Assembly (NCBI RefSeq): GCF_001614315.2
Contig: NZ_LVEG02000001.1
Location: 434,001-498,000 of the forward strand
From: Halofilum ochraceum
GTDB taxonomy: Bacteria > Pseudomonadota > Gammaproteobacteria > XJ16 > Halofilaceae
Direction of reading: 5' to 3'
DNA: 64,000 bases
Of the stretch, positions 1 through 10,442 are shown one piece after another (position 1 is the stretch's first letter; every line of letters begins with the position of its first letter). Made by a program: the position numbers and the translations under genes. A model generated the notes under the pieces. It was not told where the DNA came from. It was given only the letters and a program-made list of their open reading frames with translations, and searched no databases.

Positions 1-162
1 ACGCACGGCGAAGGCGTTGAGCGTGTCTTCCAGACCTACAGCCCGCAGATCGCCGAGATCAAGGTCAAGCGTCGCGGCAAGGTGCATCAGGCCAAGCTGT
101 ACCACCTGCGCGGTCTGACCGGCAAGGCGGCTCGAATCAAGGAAAAGCTCGCCAAGAAGTAA
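1..162 (+). CDS. rplS: Ribosomal protein L19, C-terminal part
   Basis: This is the 3' end of a gene that begins upstream of the window. The 53 visible residues include the conserved bL19 stretch [12 protein letters not shown] followed by IKVKRRGKV and the [18 protein letters not shown] tail, ending at a TAA. L19 is a structural protein of the 50S subunit at the 30S interface. It normally closes the rpsP-rimM-trmD-rplS operon, so those genes are expected just outside the window. Identification is firm although only about half of the protein is present. Confidence 0.95.
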   Translation, partial: THGEGVERVFQTYSPQIAEIKVKRRGKVHQAKLYHLRGLTGKAARIKEKLAKK

Positions 163-176
163 GCGGCGGGTTCTTC

Positions 177-2081
177 ATGAGCCAGGCTCGGTGGACGGAT
201 TCCGGTCGGCGCTCGGGCCGGCCACTGGCAGGGTTCGGTCGTACCGGGGACTATGCGAACAGGGGGCGTGCGTGTGCACGCCGCCTGTTCGCGTGTTTGT
301 GCCTGTTTCTTGCGAGTGTGCTCGGGCAAGGCGTTCATGCCGCCGAGGAACCCGGCTATCGACTGGGTGCCCTGCGGGAAATGGCGGCTGCCGGAGCCCC
401 CGGGCTCGCGCTCGTGCGTCTCGACGCGGCCCAGCCCGATGCCGCTCAGGTTCCGGAGATCTGGGCGCGCTGGGAGCGTTCGCGTATCGATATCCTGGTG
501 GATGCTGGTGCACGGCGCCACGCCATCGCCCGCCTCAAGGACCTCCCGGCGGCCGCACCGGAACCGTTCCGGCGCTGGGCGCTCGCCCGACGCAGTGACC
601 TCCACCTCGATCTCGGCGAGGCCGAGCAGTCCCGTGCACTCGCACGGGAACTGCTGTGGAGTGCCGGAGCCGGGGCAACGACGGACGAACTCCGCGCCTG
701 GCGCCGGCTGGTGGTCCGTTCCTATCTGGTCGGTGGCCGGGTCGATGACGCGGTGACCGCGCTGCGCCGGTTCGACCAGGACTACGACGACGATTCGACT
801 GCCTGGGCCATCCTCCGGACCCGTGTTCTGTTGCGTTCCGGAAGGGCCGGAGAGGCCGTAGACCGCCTCCCGGAAGACCCCGACGGTGAATTGGACGCAC
901 TGGGCCTGCTGGCGAATCTTCGCGCGGAAACCATGGAGCCTGTCGCCGTCGGCGAGCGCGCTCGCGAAACGGCGACCGCCGACTCGACCGGGCCGGCCGA
1001 TGCAGCCCGCTTCTGGTATGTGGTGGCGGAGGCCGCGGCGGGACGATCGGCACAGGGCGTACGCGCCCTCGCGATGGAACAGGCGGCGGCGCGCGCCGGG
1101 GCACTTCCGCGCAGCGATACCGTGTTCCGGGTCCGGGGCGATGCGCTGTGGGGGGCATGGCTCGATCGCGCCCTCACCTGGGGCAACGAGCGGCAACTCC
1201 TGATCGGCGACGATGAGGCGTGGTTCCGGGCGGCCGCCGAGTCGTTGCCGGATTATCCGGTGCGCGCGCGCAGTCTGCTTGCGGTCGTGGCACTCCGCGG
1301 CGCCGATGAGGCGGCCCGGGCAGCGCATCGGCGGCTGCTGGATCTGCTGGCCGACGACGGTCCCGGGCTTGTCGTTGCCCGCCAGGCGTACCTGCACAGC
1401 AGCCGCTTCCCCTCCCTGGAACAGGTGCCCGAGATCGTCCGCTATCGGCTGGTCGATGACGCCCTCGCACGCGATGATCTGGATCTCGCCACGCGCCTGC
1501 TGGAGAAACTGCCCGCGGCGCCGGCCGATGTCAGGGAGTATGCCTGGCGCCTGTTGCGGGCCCGTGTCCTCGTGCTCGGTGGTCGTCGCGACGCCGGTGT
1601 CGAGGCACTGCACGCGATTCTGGAGGATTACCCGGATCTCGGCGAGAGGGGCATCGACCGTTTCCTCCAGGTGGTATTCGATCTGCAGAGTGCCCAGGCC
1701 CACGACATCGCCCTCGGCCTGCTGCGGCGGCTCGGCGAGCGCGAACTGCCCGGGCAACGTCGAAGGGAAATGCTGTATTGGCGCGCGGAATCGCAGGACG
1801 CGCTCGGAAACCCGCGCCGGGCGGCCGAACTCTATCTGCGCTCCGCCACGCTGCTCGATGGCCGCGGCGGTGATCCCTGGGGCCAGACCGCGCGCTACCA
1901 GGCCGCCGGCATGCTGGCCGAGGCCGGCCTCGTCAGCGATGCCCGTCGGATCTACACGCAGCTGCTGCGCGCAACCAGCGACGCCGATCGGCGCTCGACC
2001 CTGCGCCGACGGCTGCAGAAGCTCGGCCTGCGCGAGCCGGGGACGGACGATCTGCCGTTGCCGGGGGATATCGATGGTTGA
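177..2081 (+). CDS. Exported TPR-like repeat protein of unknown function
   Basis: The 634-residue protein has a long basic N-terminus and then a hydrophobic stretch at about residues 36-56 ending in a GVHA-AEE-like signal peptidase site. It is therefore probably exported, although the 33 residues before the hydrophobic core are unusually long and the true start may differ. The mature part is alpha-helical, rich in Ala, Arg and Leu, with degenerate repeats of the type ALGNPRRAAELYLRSATLL, typical of tetratricopeptide repeats. No catalytic motif is visible. It starts 14 bases after rplS and overlaps the next gene by 8 bases, so the pair is probably cotranscribed. A role as a periplasmic or outer-membrane scaffold is an inference from the fold. 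Confidence 0.7.
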   Translation: MSQARWTDSGRRSGRPLAGFGRTGDYANRGRACARRLFACLCLFLASVLGQGVHAAEEPGYRLGALREMAAAGAPGLALVRLDAAQPDAAQVPEIWARWERSRIDILVDAGARRHAIARLKDLPAAAPEPFRRWALARRSDLHLDLGEAEQSRALARELLWSAGAGATTDELRAWRRLVVRSYLVGGRVDDAVTALRRFDQDYDDDSTAWAILRTRVLLRSGRAGEAVDRLPEDPDGELDALGLLANLRAETMEPVAVGERARETATADSTGPADAARFWYVVAEAAAGRSAQGVRALAMEQAAARAGALPRSDTVFRVRGDALWGAWLDRALTWGNERQLLIGDDEAWFRAAAESLPDYPVRARSLLAVVALRGADEAARAAHRRLLDLLADDGPGLVVARQAYLHSSRFPSLEQVPEIVRYRLVDDALARDDLDLATRLLEKLPAAPADVREYAWRLLRARVLVLGGRRDAGVEALHAILEDYPDLGERGIDRFLQVVFDLQSAQAHDIALGLLRRLGERELPGQRRREMLYWRAESQDALGNPRRAAELYLRSATLLDGRGGDPWGQTARYQAAGMLAEAGLVSDARRIYTQLLRATSDADRRSTLRRRLQKLGLREPGTDDLPLPGDIDG

Positions 2082-2556
2082 GCACGATGCGATCTGGTCG
2101 GGCGCGCTCGGCCGTTTCGGCATCGCGATCGGGGATGATTTCATTACCCGGATCGATCGCCTCGAACCGGGGCCGGAACGCCCGCCGGAACACCCGCTTG
2201 CCGCCGAGACCGTCCGCCAGCTGAGTGCCTGGAGCGATGACCCCCGACATCGCTTCGACCTGCCGCTGGCGCCCGCACCGACCCCTTTCCAGCGGCGTTT
2301 CCGTGCGGCTCTTTGCGCCGTCCCGGTAGGCGCGGTCGTCACCTACGGCGAACTCGCGCGCCAGCTCGCATCCGCGCCCCGGGCGGTCGGCAATGCCTGT
2401 GGGGCGAACCCGATCGCGATCGTGGTGCCCTGCCACCGGGTGGTCGCCGCCAATGGCATCGGCGGCTACGGCCGCGATCCCGAGGGTGGTTCCGCGGTCG
2501 AGTTCAAACGCTGGCTGCTGGACCGGGAACGGGAAATGGTCGGCGGGGGAGGTTGA
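2074..2556 (+). CDS. Methylated-DNA--protein-cysteine methyltransferase family protein
   Basis: The 160-residue protein carries the MGMT/Ogt active-site motif PCHRV at about residues 122-126, preceded by the conserved VPVGAVVTYGELA and AVGNACGANP segments that form the DNA-binding helix and substrate loop. The Cys of PCHRV accepts alkyl groups from O6-alkylguanine in this family. The ATG lies inside the end of the upstream TPR-like gene (8-base overlap), which suggests translational coupling. The C-terminal GGYG and FKRWLLDRE elements also fit. The N-terminal domain is shorter than in E. coli Ada, so Ogt is the closest named relative. Confidence 0.88.
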   Translation: MVEHDAIWSGALGRFGIAIGDDFITRIDRLEPGPERPPEHPLAAETVRQLSAWSDDPRHRFDLPLAPAPTPFQRRFRAALCAVPVGAVVTYGELARQLASAPRAVGNACGANPIAIVVPCHRVVAANGIGGYGRDPEGGSAVEFKRWLLDREREMVGGGG

Positions 2557-2568
2557 ATCGTCGGGAAA

Positions 2569-2822
2569 GTCAAAGGCGGCCTCACGCAGAGCCGCAGAGC
2601 ACGCCAAGGGAAGTCAAAGGCGAGATTTATCAGGATACGGAGTCTGCAGGAAGGGCCATAAAGAATGCAGGTATGGCCTGCATGGCGCTTATCGCGGGAG
2701 CGACAGGACAGTCAGGGACCCATACACCGCCGCATCAGTTGTGCATGACCGCGCAAGCCACTCTTTAAGGATTTTGACTTTCCTTGGCGCCCTCTGCGGC
2801 TCTGCGTGAGGCCGCCTTTGAC
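2569..2822. repeat. MITE-like element with 50-bp terminal inverted repeats
   Basis: Bases 2569-2618 and 2773-2822 are near-perfect inverted repeats of each other; only about four of the 50 positions differ. They enclose 154 bases with no convincing reading frame. The arms contain the core CTCACGCAGAGCCGCAGAG. This architecture fits a small non-autonomous element or a large stem structure. It separates the MGMT-family gene from the htpG promoter and fills most of this 363-base gap. No target-site duplication could be assigned with confidence. Confidence 0.65.
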
Positions 2823-2855
2823 GTTCCGGGCCAGGCGGATACCGACACCGGGGGG

Positions 2856-2883
2856 GTTGAAAATCGCCGGGCCGGCCCCACAT
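2856..2883 (+). promoter_or_regulatory. Sigma-32 (heat-shock)-type promoter of htpG
   Basis: GTTGAAA at 2856-2862 is followed after 13 bases by CCCCACAT at 2876-2883. The known RpoH consensus is CTTGAAA, 13-15 bases, then CCCCATNT, so only a few positions differ. The element ends 36 bases before the htpG ATG. htpG is a classical heat-shock gene, so the position fits. Confidence 0.65.
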
Positions 2884-2919
2884 GAGGGCCGTCGATCAAC
2901 CACAAGGGAGAGGGACCGC

Positions 2920-4878
<1,959 letters not shown>

Positions 4879-4903
4879 CAGCGGATCGCCGTCGATGAAG
4901 ACG

Positions 4904-4947
4904 CCCGTGAGGGCGGGACGAGAAGTCCCGTCCTCGCGGGTTTTTTT
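4904..4947 (+). terminator. Rho-independent terminator of htpG
   Basis: A GC-rich stem (4904-4919 pairs with 4925-4940 with two mismatches) around a GAGAA loop is followed by seven T. It starts 25 bases after the htpG stop. Confidence 0.85.
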
Positions 4948-4980
4948 GTGCCCGGAACCGGGCGCAGGGGATCGTCAGGC

Positions 4981-5059
4981 GATCGCGAGCAAGCTCGCTC
5001 CTACAGGTGTACTCGCACCGGATTGCAGGATTCATGTAGGAGCGAGCTTGCTCGCGATC
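4981..5059. repeat. REP-type palindromic repeat pair
   Basis: Bases 4981-5005 and 5035-5059 are exact 25-base inverted copies. Each is itself palindromic around GCGAGCAAGCTCGC and ends in CTCCTACA. This is the structure of REP/BIME elements known in Pseudomonas and relatives, with core GCGxGCAAGCxCGCTCCTACA. They lie between the htpG terminator and the convergent rhomboid gene. No RAYT transposase gene is in the window. Confidence 0.85.
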
Positions 5060-5098
5060 ATCGACTCCGAGTGGACGCCGCGCGGATGGCGTCCGGCA

Positions 5099-5713
5099 TC
5101 ACTTCAGATCGCGGCCATCCTGATCATGGCTCCGCGCGCCGTGCAGCCGACGCGAGGCGAGCACGGCGAGACCCGCAAGCAGCCCGCCGATCGCGCCGTA
5201 CAGATGGGCTTCGGTGACGACCGACCCGCCCGCGAGCGCGGCGGTGCCGGGCATGGCGCCGCTCCAGTATTCCCAGCCGAGTTTGGCGGCGATCGCCACC
5301 AGTACCGCCGCGGCAAAGAGCCGCTCCCGGTAATCGCCGAGCCCGGCGATGGCCCCGGCCACGATGAGTCCATGCAGCACACCCGACAGCCCGACATACC
5401 ACCCGATACCCGGCTGCAGGAACCAGAGGCCGCCACTCACGCTGAGCGCGCAGGCGAGCCATACCCCGCCCCATGCGAGCGGCCGCAGCTGCGTGCCCAC
5501 CAACGCGGCCGCAAGCGCGGTGCCGATGGCGTTGAGTACGAAATGGGCCGCTCCGAGATGCAGCAGGTGACCGGTTATGACGCGCCATAACTCGCCGGCG
5601 GCAATGGCGTCGCGGGAATAGCGCAGCAGTGGTGTCAGACCACTGACCTGCAGCAGGGCCGACAGCAGCAGGAGCGCCGTGACCGCCGACCAGAGGCGGG
5701 CCGCAGGGCTCAC
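5099..5713 (-). CDS. Rhomboid-family intramembrane protease, rhombosortase-like
   Basis: This is a 204-residue membrane protein with about six hydrophobic segments. It carries the rhomboid catalytic serine motif GLSGVLHG (about residues 108-115) and a distal His in EAHLYGAIGG (about residue 169). The early TGHLLHLGAAHFVLNAIG block is typical of small bacterial rhomboids. The compact length and the GLSGVLHG sequence are like rhombosortases, which process GlyGly-CTERM proteins. No GlyGly-CTERM substrate is visible here, so that subtype is an inference. The GTG start overlaps the stop of ycgL in a GTGA, so the two are translationally coupled. Confidence 0.82.
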   Translation of the reverse strand: MSPAARLWSAVTALLLLSALLQVSGLTPLLRYSRDAIAAGELWRVITGHLLHLGAAHFVLNAIGTALAAALVGTQLRPLAWGGVWLACALSVSGGLWFLQPGIGWYVGLSGVLHGLIVAGAIAGLGDYRERLFAAAVLVAIAAKLGWEYWSGAMPGTAALAGGSVVTEAHLYGAIGGLLAGLAVLASRRLHGARSHDQDGRDLK

Positions 5714-5955
5714 GTGGACTCGTAGTCCCGGTCGGGCATCTGCAGGTAGTAACCGTTGCGCTCGATGTGGTCGATTACGGTGCGCCCGTCGGTGCGCGCG
5801 AGGCTGCGCTCCGGGGTCAGCGCGAACTCGAATGCGAACTCGAGGCGCCCCAGATGCTGCAGCAGCTCGCCCGGGATGTGCTCGAAGGTCTCACCGCGGT
5901 CGGTGAGCAGGTAGGTGTCGTCACGCCGTGTGCTACGGTACACGAAACATTGCAT
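5710..5955 (-). CDS. ycgL: YcgL domain-containing protein
   Basis: This 81-residue protein starts with MQCFVYRSTRRDDTYLL. It also has the conserved YcgL elements FEHIPGELLQHLG, FAFEFALTPER and the C-terminal HIERNGYYLQMP. YcgL proteins are small, widespread in Gammaproteobacteria and of unknown biochemical function. The start at 5955 was chosen because homologous sequence begins at MQCFVYR; a longer in-frame extension upstream is not conserved-looking. It is the first gene of a two-gene unit with the rhomboid gene. Confidence 0.88.
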   Translation of the reverse strand: MQCFVYRSTRRDDTYLLTDRGETFEHIPGELLQHLGRLEFAFEFALTPERSLARTDGRTVIDHIERNGYYLQMPDRDYEST

Positions 5956-6283
5956 GGGGCATCCCGTCGAGAGTCTCCGGCTGCGGCGCCGGCCGTTATT
6001 GTAGCGGCCGGCGCCGGGACGATACACGGATGCGATCGTTACGGGAACTCATGCGCGATTCCGCGATCGAACGCAGCGTACGGCGGTCGCTGGCACTGGG
6101 CCACTGACCGCGCAATACATCGTGTGGCCGGTTACGTGCGGTAACCGTGCTCAGCCATCCAATCGATCCACCGCCCCGGGCATCCGTGGCGCTTAAGCGC
6201 CCGCGATCGCCGGCATGGGTGAACAAGCAGCCCCCGTCGTCCGGGTCCTCGAGGCCGGGGGGCGTGGTTACGGAGAACGATCA

Positions 6284-7246
6284 ATGCATGCAACGCTCCC
6301 GCATCTGAATACGCATCACTTCCCGGCGCTGACCCGGCGTTCGGTCAGCACGCTGCAGGTGAACATCGGCTACTACTGCAATCAGGCCTGCCTCCACTGC
6401 CACGTGAACGCGGGGCCCACGCGCAAGGAGATGATGGATCACGAGACCGCGTGCCAGGTGGTGGACTTCCTCGATGCGAGCGATGTGGGCACCCTCGACA
6501 TCACCGGGGGCGCGCCCGAACTCCACGGCGAGTTCCGGTTCCTGGTCACGGAGGCGCGCCGCCGCGGGATCCACGTGATGGATCGCTGTAACCTGACCGT
6601 GCTCGAGCTTCCGGAGATGAAAGGGCTGGCCGAGTTCCTCGCGGAGAACCAAGTGGAGATTGTGGCCTCGCTGCCGTGCTACTCGAGCGAGAATGTCGAC
6701 AAGCAGCGCGGCAGCGGCGTTTTCGACGCCTCGATCCAGGGCCTGCAGCGCCTGAATGCGCTCGGCTACGGAAAAGCCGATGGCACGCTGCCGCTGCATC
6801 TGGTGTTCAATCCGATCGGCCCGGCCCTGCCGCCGGATCAGGAGGCGCTGTGCGCGGACTACCGCGAGCGCCTGTGGGCGGATTTCGGGATCGAATTCAC
6901 CGACCTGTTCTGCATGGCCAATCTGCCCATCCACCGCTTCGGCAGCACGCTGATCTCGCGGCGTCAGTTCGACGACTATATGGAACTGCTCAAATCCGCC
7001 CACAAGGACGAAAATCTGGACCAGGTCATGTGCCGCGATCTGATCAGCGTGGACTGGCGCGGTTACGTCTACGACTGCGATTTCAATCAGATGCTGGATC
7101 TGCCGCTGGGCGGCCACGATCAGCCGAAACGCCATATCACCGATCTCAATGCCGAGGCGCTGGCCGGCGAACCGATCAGCGTCTGCGGTCACTGCTATGG
7201 CTGCACCGCCGGACAGGGGTCCTCCTGCGGCGGCGCGCTCGCCTGA
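6284..7246 (+). CDS. arsS: Radical SAM protein ArsS, arsenosugar biosynthesis type
   Basis: The 320-residue protein has the radical SAM cluster motif CNQACLHC (CxxxCxxC) at about residues 33-40, which ligates a [4Fe-4S] cluster and binds S-adenosylmethionine. It also has the GGAPELH segment and a Cys-rich C-terminus, CGHCYGCTAGQGSSCGG. This arrangement is that of the ArsS family, implicated in arsenosugar biosynthesis. Some family members carry selenocysteine near the C-terminal motif; this one has ordinary Cys codons throughout. GGAGAACG precedes the ATG. The two glycosyltransferase-like genes that follow belong to families that habitually accompany ArsS, which supports the call. Confidence 0.88.
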   Translation: MHATLPHLNTHHFPALTRRSVSTLQVNIGYYCNQACLHCHVNAGPTRKEMMDHETACQVVDFLDASDVGTLDITGGAPELHGEFRFLVTEARRRGIHVMDRCNLTVLELPEMKGLAEFLAENQVEIVASLPCYSSENVDKQRGSGVFDASIQGLQRLNALGYGKADGTLPLHLVFNPIGPALPPDQEALCADYRERLWADFGIEFTDLFCMANLPIHRFGSTLISRRQFDDYMELLKSAHKDENLDQVMCRDLISVDWRGYVYDCDFNQMLDLPLGGHDQPKRHITDLNAEALAGEPISVCGHCYGCTAGQGSSCGGALA

Positions 7247-7269
7247 GCGGGCGGAACCCCGGGCCTGCC

Positions 7270-7959
7270 ATGCAGCTGTCCGTCATCGTGCCGGCCCTGG
7301 ATGAGGGCGCCGGGATCGCCGCGGCCCTGCGCACGCTCGCGCCGGTGCGCGCGCGGGGTGGCGAGATCATCCTCGTTGATGGCGGCAGCGTCGATGACAC
7401 CGTCGCGCAGGCGCGGCCATTCGTGGATCGCGTGATCGACTCCACCCCGGGACGAGCGGTACAGATGAATGCCGGTGCGGCCGCGTCCCGCGGCGACTGG
7501 CTCTGGTTCGTGCATGCCGATTCCCGCATCGATGCGGCCGCCGTCACGGACCTCGAGGCCACCGCCGAACGGTCGCGACGCCGCTGGGCGCGCTTCGGCG
7601 TCCGCCTCTCGGGGGATCGTTTCCTGTTCCGTACCATCGCGTTCTTCATGAATGCGCGCTCCTGCCTGACGGGGATCGCCACGGGGGACCAGGGGATCGC
7701 CATGGAACGCGCCCTGTTCGAGTCGGTCGGGGGCTATCCTGAGCAGCCGCTGATGGAAGACATCGCGCTTTCGCGGCTGCTGCGCTCACACACGCGGCCC
7801 GCATGCCTGCCGGTACGGATCACCACGTCCAGCCGGCGCTGGGAACAGCGTGGCGCCTGGCGCACGATCTGGTTGATGTGGTCGCTTCGTTTTGCCTATT
7901 GGCGCGGGACCGACCCGGCATCGCTGGCGCAGCGCTACCGCGGCGGGGACCCGGCGTGA
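7270..7959 (+). CDS. Family 2 glycosyltransferase, TIGR04283 (ArsS-associated) type
   Basis: The 229-residue protein begins with the GT-A motif LSVIVPALDEG, followed by ILVDGGSVDDT and the DxD-like WFVHADSR at about residue 80. GDQGIAMER and the family marker YPEQPLMEDIALSRLL follow. These match the TIGR04283 glycosyltransferases found next to ArsS. It would transfer a sugar from a nucleotide sugar in the cytoplasm; the acceptor is not shown. The gene starts 23 bases after arsS and overlaps the next gene by 4 bases (GTGA). It is full length. Confidence 0.85.
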   Translation: MQLSVIVPALDEGAGIAAALRTLAPVRARGGEIILVDGGSVDDTVAQARPFVDRVIDSTPGRAVQMNAGAAASRGDWLWFVHADSRIDAAAVTDLEATAERSRRRWARFGVRLSGDRFLFRTIAFFMNARSCLTGIATGDQGIAMERALFESVGGYPEQPLMEDIALSRLLRSHTRPACLPVRITTSSRRWEQRGAWRTIWLMWSLRFAYWRGTDPASLAQRYRGGDPA

Positions 7960-8612
7960 ACGTGCGCATCGTCGTGTTCGCGAAGGCGCCGGTGCCGGGA
8001 CGGGCCAAGACCCGCCTGATACCGGCGCTCGGCCCTGAGGGCGCGGCGCGGCTGCAGGCCGCGCTGCTGGAGGATGCCCTCCAGCGCGCCCGGGCCGCCG
8101 GGCCCGCTGGACTCGAGCTCTGGGGCACCGGAGACGACCCGCAGGGTTGCTTGCCGGCCGCCGCGGCCCGGCACGGTGCATCGCTTCGAGACCAGTGCGA
8201 CGGCGATCTCGGCGCGCGCATGCAGCATGCGCTGGCCTGCGCGACCGCCGACGGCACGCCGGCCCTGGTGATCGGCACCGATGCGCCCGGACTGACGCCC
8301 GCGCGCATCGAGCAGGCGGGTGAGAGCCTCGCGCGCCACGATGCGGTCCTTGTGCCGGCACTTGATGGTGGCTATGTCCTGCTCGGCGCGCACGCGGCGC
8401 CGGCCGAGCTGTTCACCGGCATCGACTGGGGGACGGATCGCGTATTGGCGGCAACGCATGCGCGGCTGCGGACGCTCGGCTGGCGCGTCGATGAACGTCC
8501 GGTGGTATGGGATGTCGATGAGCCGGAAGACCTGGAGCGCGTACGTGCGCTCGGTGGGCACTGGCCGGCGTATCTCGACGGCTACCAGGGAGCGGAGCCG
8601 GCAGCGGACTGA
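7956..8612 (+). CDS. Nucleotidyl/glycosyltransferase, TIGR04282 (ArsS-associated) type
   Basis: The 218-residue protein has the start signature VVFAKAPVPGRAKTRL and the central IGTDAPGLTP and LVPALDGGYVLLG segments of the TIGR04282/DUF2064 family. The fold is that of a GT-A nucleotide-sugar enzyme. The GTG start overlaps the upstream gene by 4 bases, so arsS and the two transferases form one operon. This set occurs widely and is annotated as arsenosugar biosynthesis; no arsenic resistance genes (arsR, arsM, arsC) are in this window. Confidence 0.85.
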   Translation: MNVRIVVFAKAPVPGRAKTRLIPALGPEGAARLQAALLEDALQRARAAGPAGLELWGTGDDPQGCLPAAAARHGASLRDQCDGDLGARMQHALACATADGTPALVIGTDAPGLTPARIEQAGESLARHDAVLVPALDGGYVLLGAHAAPAELFTGIDWGTDRVLAATHARLRTLGWRVDERPVVWDVDEPEDLERVRALGGHWPAYLDGYQGAEPAAD

Positions 8613-8655
8613 TCGGTCGAACGGCGCCGCCGGGACGACCGGGCAGTGGGCCGTA

Positions 8656-10374
8656 TCACACCCGCGCGATCCCATTCAGACCGTCGTGATCCAGTTCCTT
8701 GGCCCGATAGACGCCGAGATCGAGCCGTTTGAGCAGGGAGCGACGCTGCTCGTCCGGTTCAAAACCGGTCAATGCGAACGCGGCCCCGACCGGGCCGAGC
8801 GGTGATGCCATGGTGGTCGCAAGGCCGTGGGCCAGTTTCGTGCACAGCCGCCAGGCACCTTCGGGATCGGTCCGTGGCGCCAGGATCATGAATTCGTCGC
8901 CGCCCCAGCGCGCGAACAGGTCAGTGTCGCGGAGATAGGACGCGATCGTGTTGGCCACGGTCTGCAGGGCGCGGTCACCGGCATCATGCCCGAGGGAGTC
9001 GTTGATCCGCTTGAAACCGTTGAGATCGAACATGATCAGGCTGACCGGCTGATCGAAACGCGAGGCTTCACGCAGTTCGTGGTCGAGATGCTGCTCGAAA
9101 TGGGGGCGGTTGTGGATGCCGGTCAATTGGTCGGTGCTGGCCAGTCGCCGCAGTTCGGCCTCGATCTCCTTGCGACGGGTAATGTCGCTCATCACGATCT
9201 GCCAGGCCGGCTCATCGTTGTATGTGATCGGCATCGCCCGCAGTTCGACGTCCATCCCGAGGCCGTCCAGGCGCACGAATCGTTCCTCCGTCGGCTGGCT
9301 GCGCACCTCGCGCTCCAGGACGATGAGGCGTTCGCTCGCGGTGTCCATGTCCGCGTCGGCCAGGAAATCGTCGAATGAGGCGCCCAGCACTTCGCTGGCC
9401 GACTCGGCGCCGAGCAGCCGCGCGCCGGCGGGATTGATGAACAGGATTCTCCGGTCGCGATGGACCGCGATCGCGTCCGGCGACGCCTCCACCAGCGATC
9501 GATAGCGTTCCTCGCTCGCCCGCAGGGCGGAGTCGCGCTCACGCAGGGCGACTTCCAGCTCCTCGACATAGCCGTGCTCGATCGTCTGCATGATCTCGCC
9601 GAACCCGATCAGGCCGGTCAGCCGCCCGGCCCGGTCGACCACCCCGATGTGGCGGAACGATCCGGCCAGCATATGGTTGCGAGCGTTGAAGAGGCTGTCC
9701 TCCTCGCTCACCGTCTGCATGGGCCGGGTGGCCGCGTGGAGGCAGGAGGCGTCCATCCCGGCAGTGGCGACCTGGCGCAGGACGTCGCGCTCGGTCAGGA
9801 TCGCGAAGTCGCCGGCACCGGTTTCCATGGCGACGGCGTCCCGGCCGTCGCGGCGCATCACGGCCGTTGCGGCGGACAGCGGATCGTGCGGGGCAACCAT
9901 GGGGGGCGGGTCGCCCAGCACACTCGATACCCGCTGCAGGCGCATGAACCATTCAACGCCGTGGTTCAGCACCACGTCGCTCTGGGAAATGATGCCGATC
10001 GGCCGCTTGCGGGCGTCGACGACGAGGAAATGCCGGATGCCACGCTGCTTGAAACGGGTGGCGGCGTCGCCGATCGTGGTGCCCCCGGGCAGCGTCAGCA
10101 CGGGGGCGTTCATGACATCCCGGATCGGTATCGCGGTGCCGTCGGCGGTTACGCAGTCTTCGGACAGGGCATCGCGTTCGGTCCAGATGCCAAGGACATC
10201 GTCGCCCTCGCGAACGATGATGGAGGAACAGCGGGCCGCGCTCATGCGCCGTGCGGCCTCGGCGACAGGGGTGTCCGGCGTGCATGCCAGCATGTCGGCC
10301 GACATGACGTCCGCCACGGTGAGGTCCGTCCCGGCTTTGCGGCGAGGCGGGGTGTTTGATTCGACTCGGCTCAT
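8656..10374 (-). CDS. Multi-CBS, PAS and GGDEF diguanylate cyclase
   Basis: The 572-residue soluble protein has four CBS motifs in two pairs (about residues 17-140 and 155-270), then a PAS domain (about 285-400, beginning ERYRSLVEASPDAI) and a C-terminal GGDEF domain (about 410-572). The active-site motif is intact, RWGGDEF, and an RxxD inhibitory site (RDTD) lies five residues before it. The enzyme should make cyclic di-GMP from GTP with product inhibition. CBS pairs usually bind adenine nucleotides or S-adenosylmethionine, so it probably couples energy or metabolite state to c-di-GMP. There is no transmembrane segment. It stands alone between the arsS operon and psd. Confidence 0.9.
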   Translation of the reverse strand: MSRVESNTPPRRKAGTDLTVADVMSADMLACTPDTPVAEAARRMSAARCSSIIVREGDDVLGIWTERDALSEDCVTADGTAIPIRDVMNAPVLTLPGGTTIGDAATRFKQRGIRHFLVVDARKRPIGIISQSDVVLNHGVEWFMRLQRVSSVLGDPPPMVAPHDPLSAATAVMRRDGRDAVAMETGAGDFAILTERDVLRQVATAGMDASCLHAATRPMQTVSEEDSLFNARNHMLAGSFRHIGVVDRAGRLTGLIGFGEIMQTIEHGYVEELEVALRERDSALRASEERYRSLVEASPDAIAVHRDRRILFINPAGARLLGAESASEVLGASFDDFLADADMDTASERLIVLEREVRSQPTEERFVRLDGLGMDVELRAMPITYNDEPAWQIVMSDITRRKEIEAELRRLASTDQLTGIHNRPHFEQHLDHELREASRFDQPVSLIMFDLNGFKRINDSLGHDAGDRALQTVANTIASYLRDTDLFARWGGDEFMILAPRTDPEGAWRLCTKLAHGLATTMASPLGPVGAAFALTGFEPDEQRRSLLKRLDLGVYRAKELDHDGLNGIARV

Positions 10375-10442
10375 TCCCTATATCCCCCCGACAGCCCGTG
10401 GTGGTGCCCGGCGATGCAGCCCACGACCGTCCCCGGATGACA

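Noticed and set aside
87..2342. Long minus-strand frame opposite the TPR-like and MGMT genes
   Set aside because: The sense strand encodes proteins with signal peptide and PCHRV motif. The minus frame has no family resemblance and is a GC-driven shadow.
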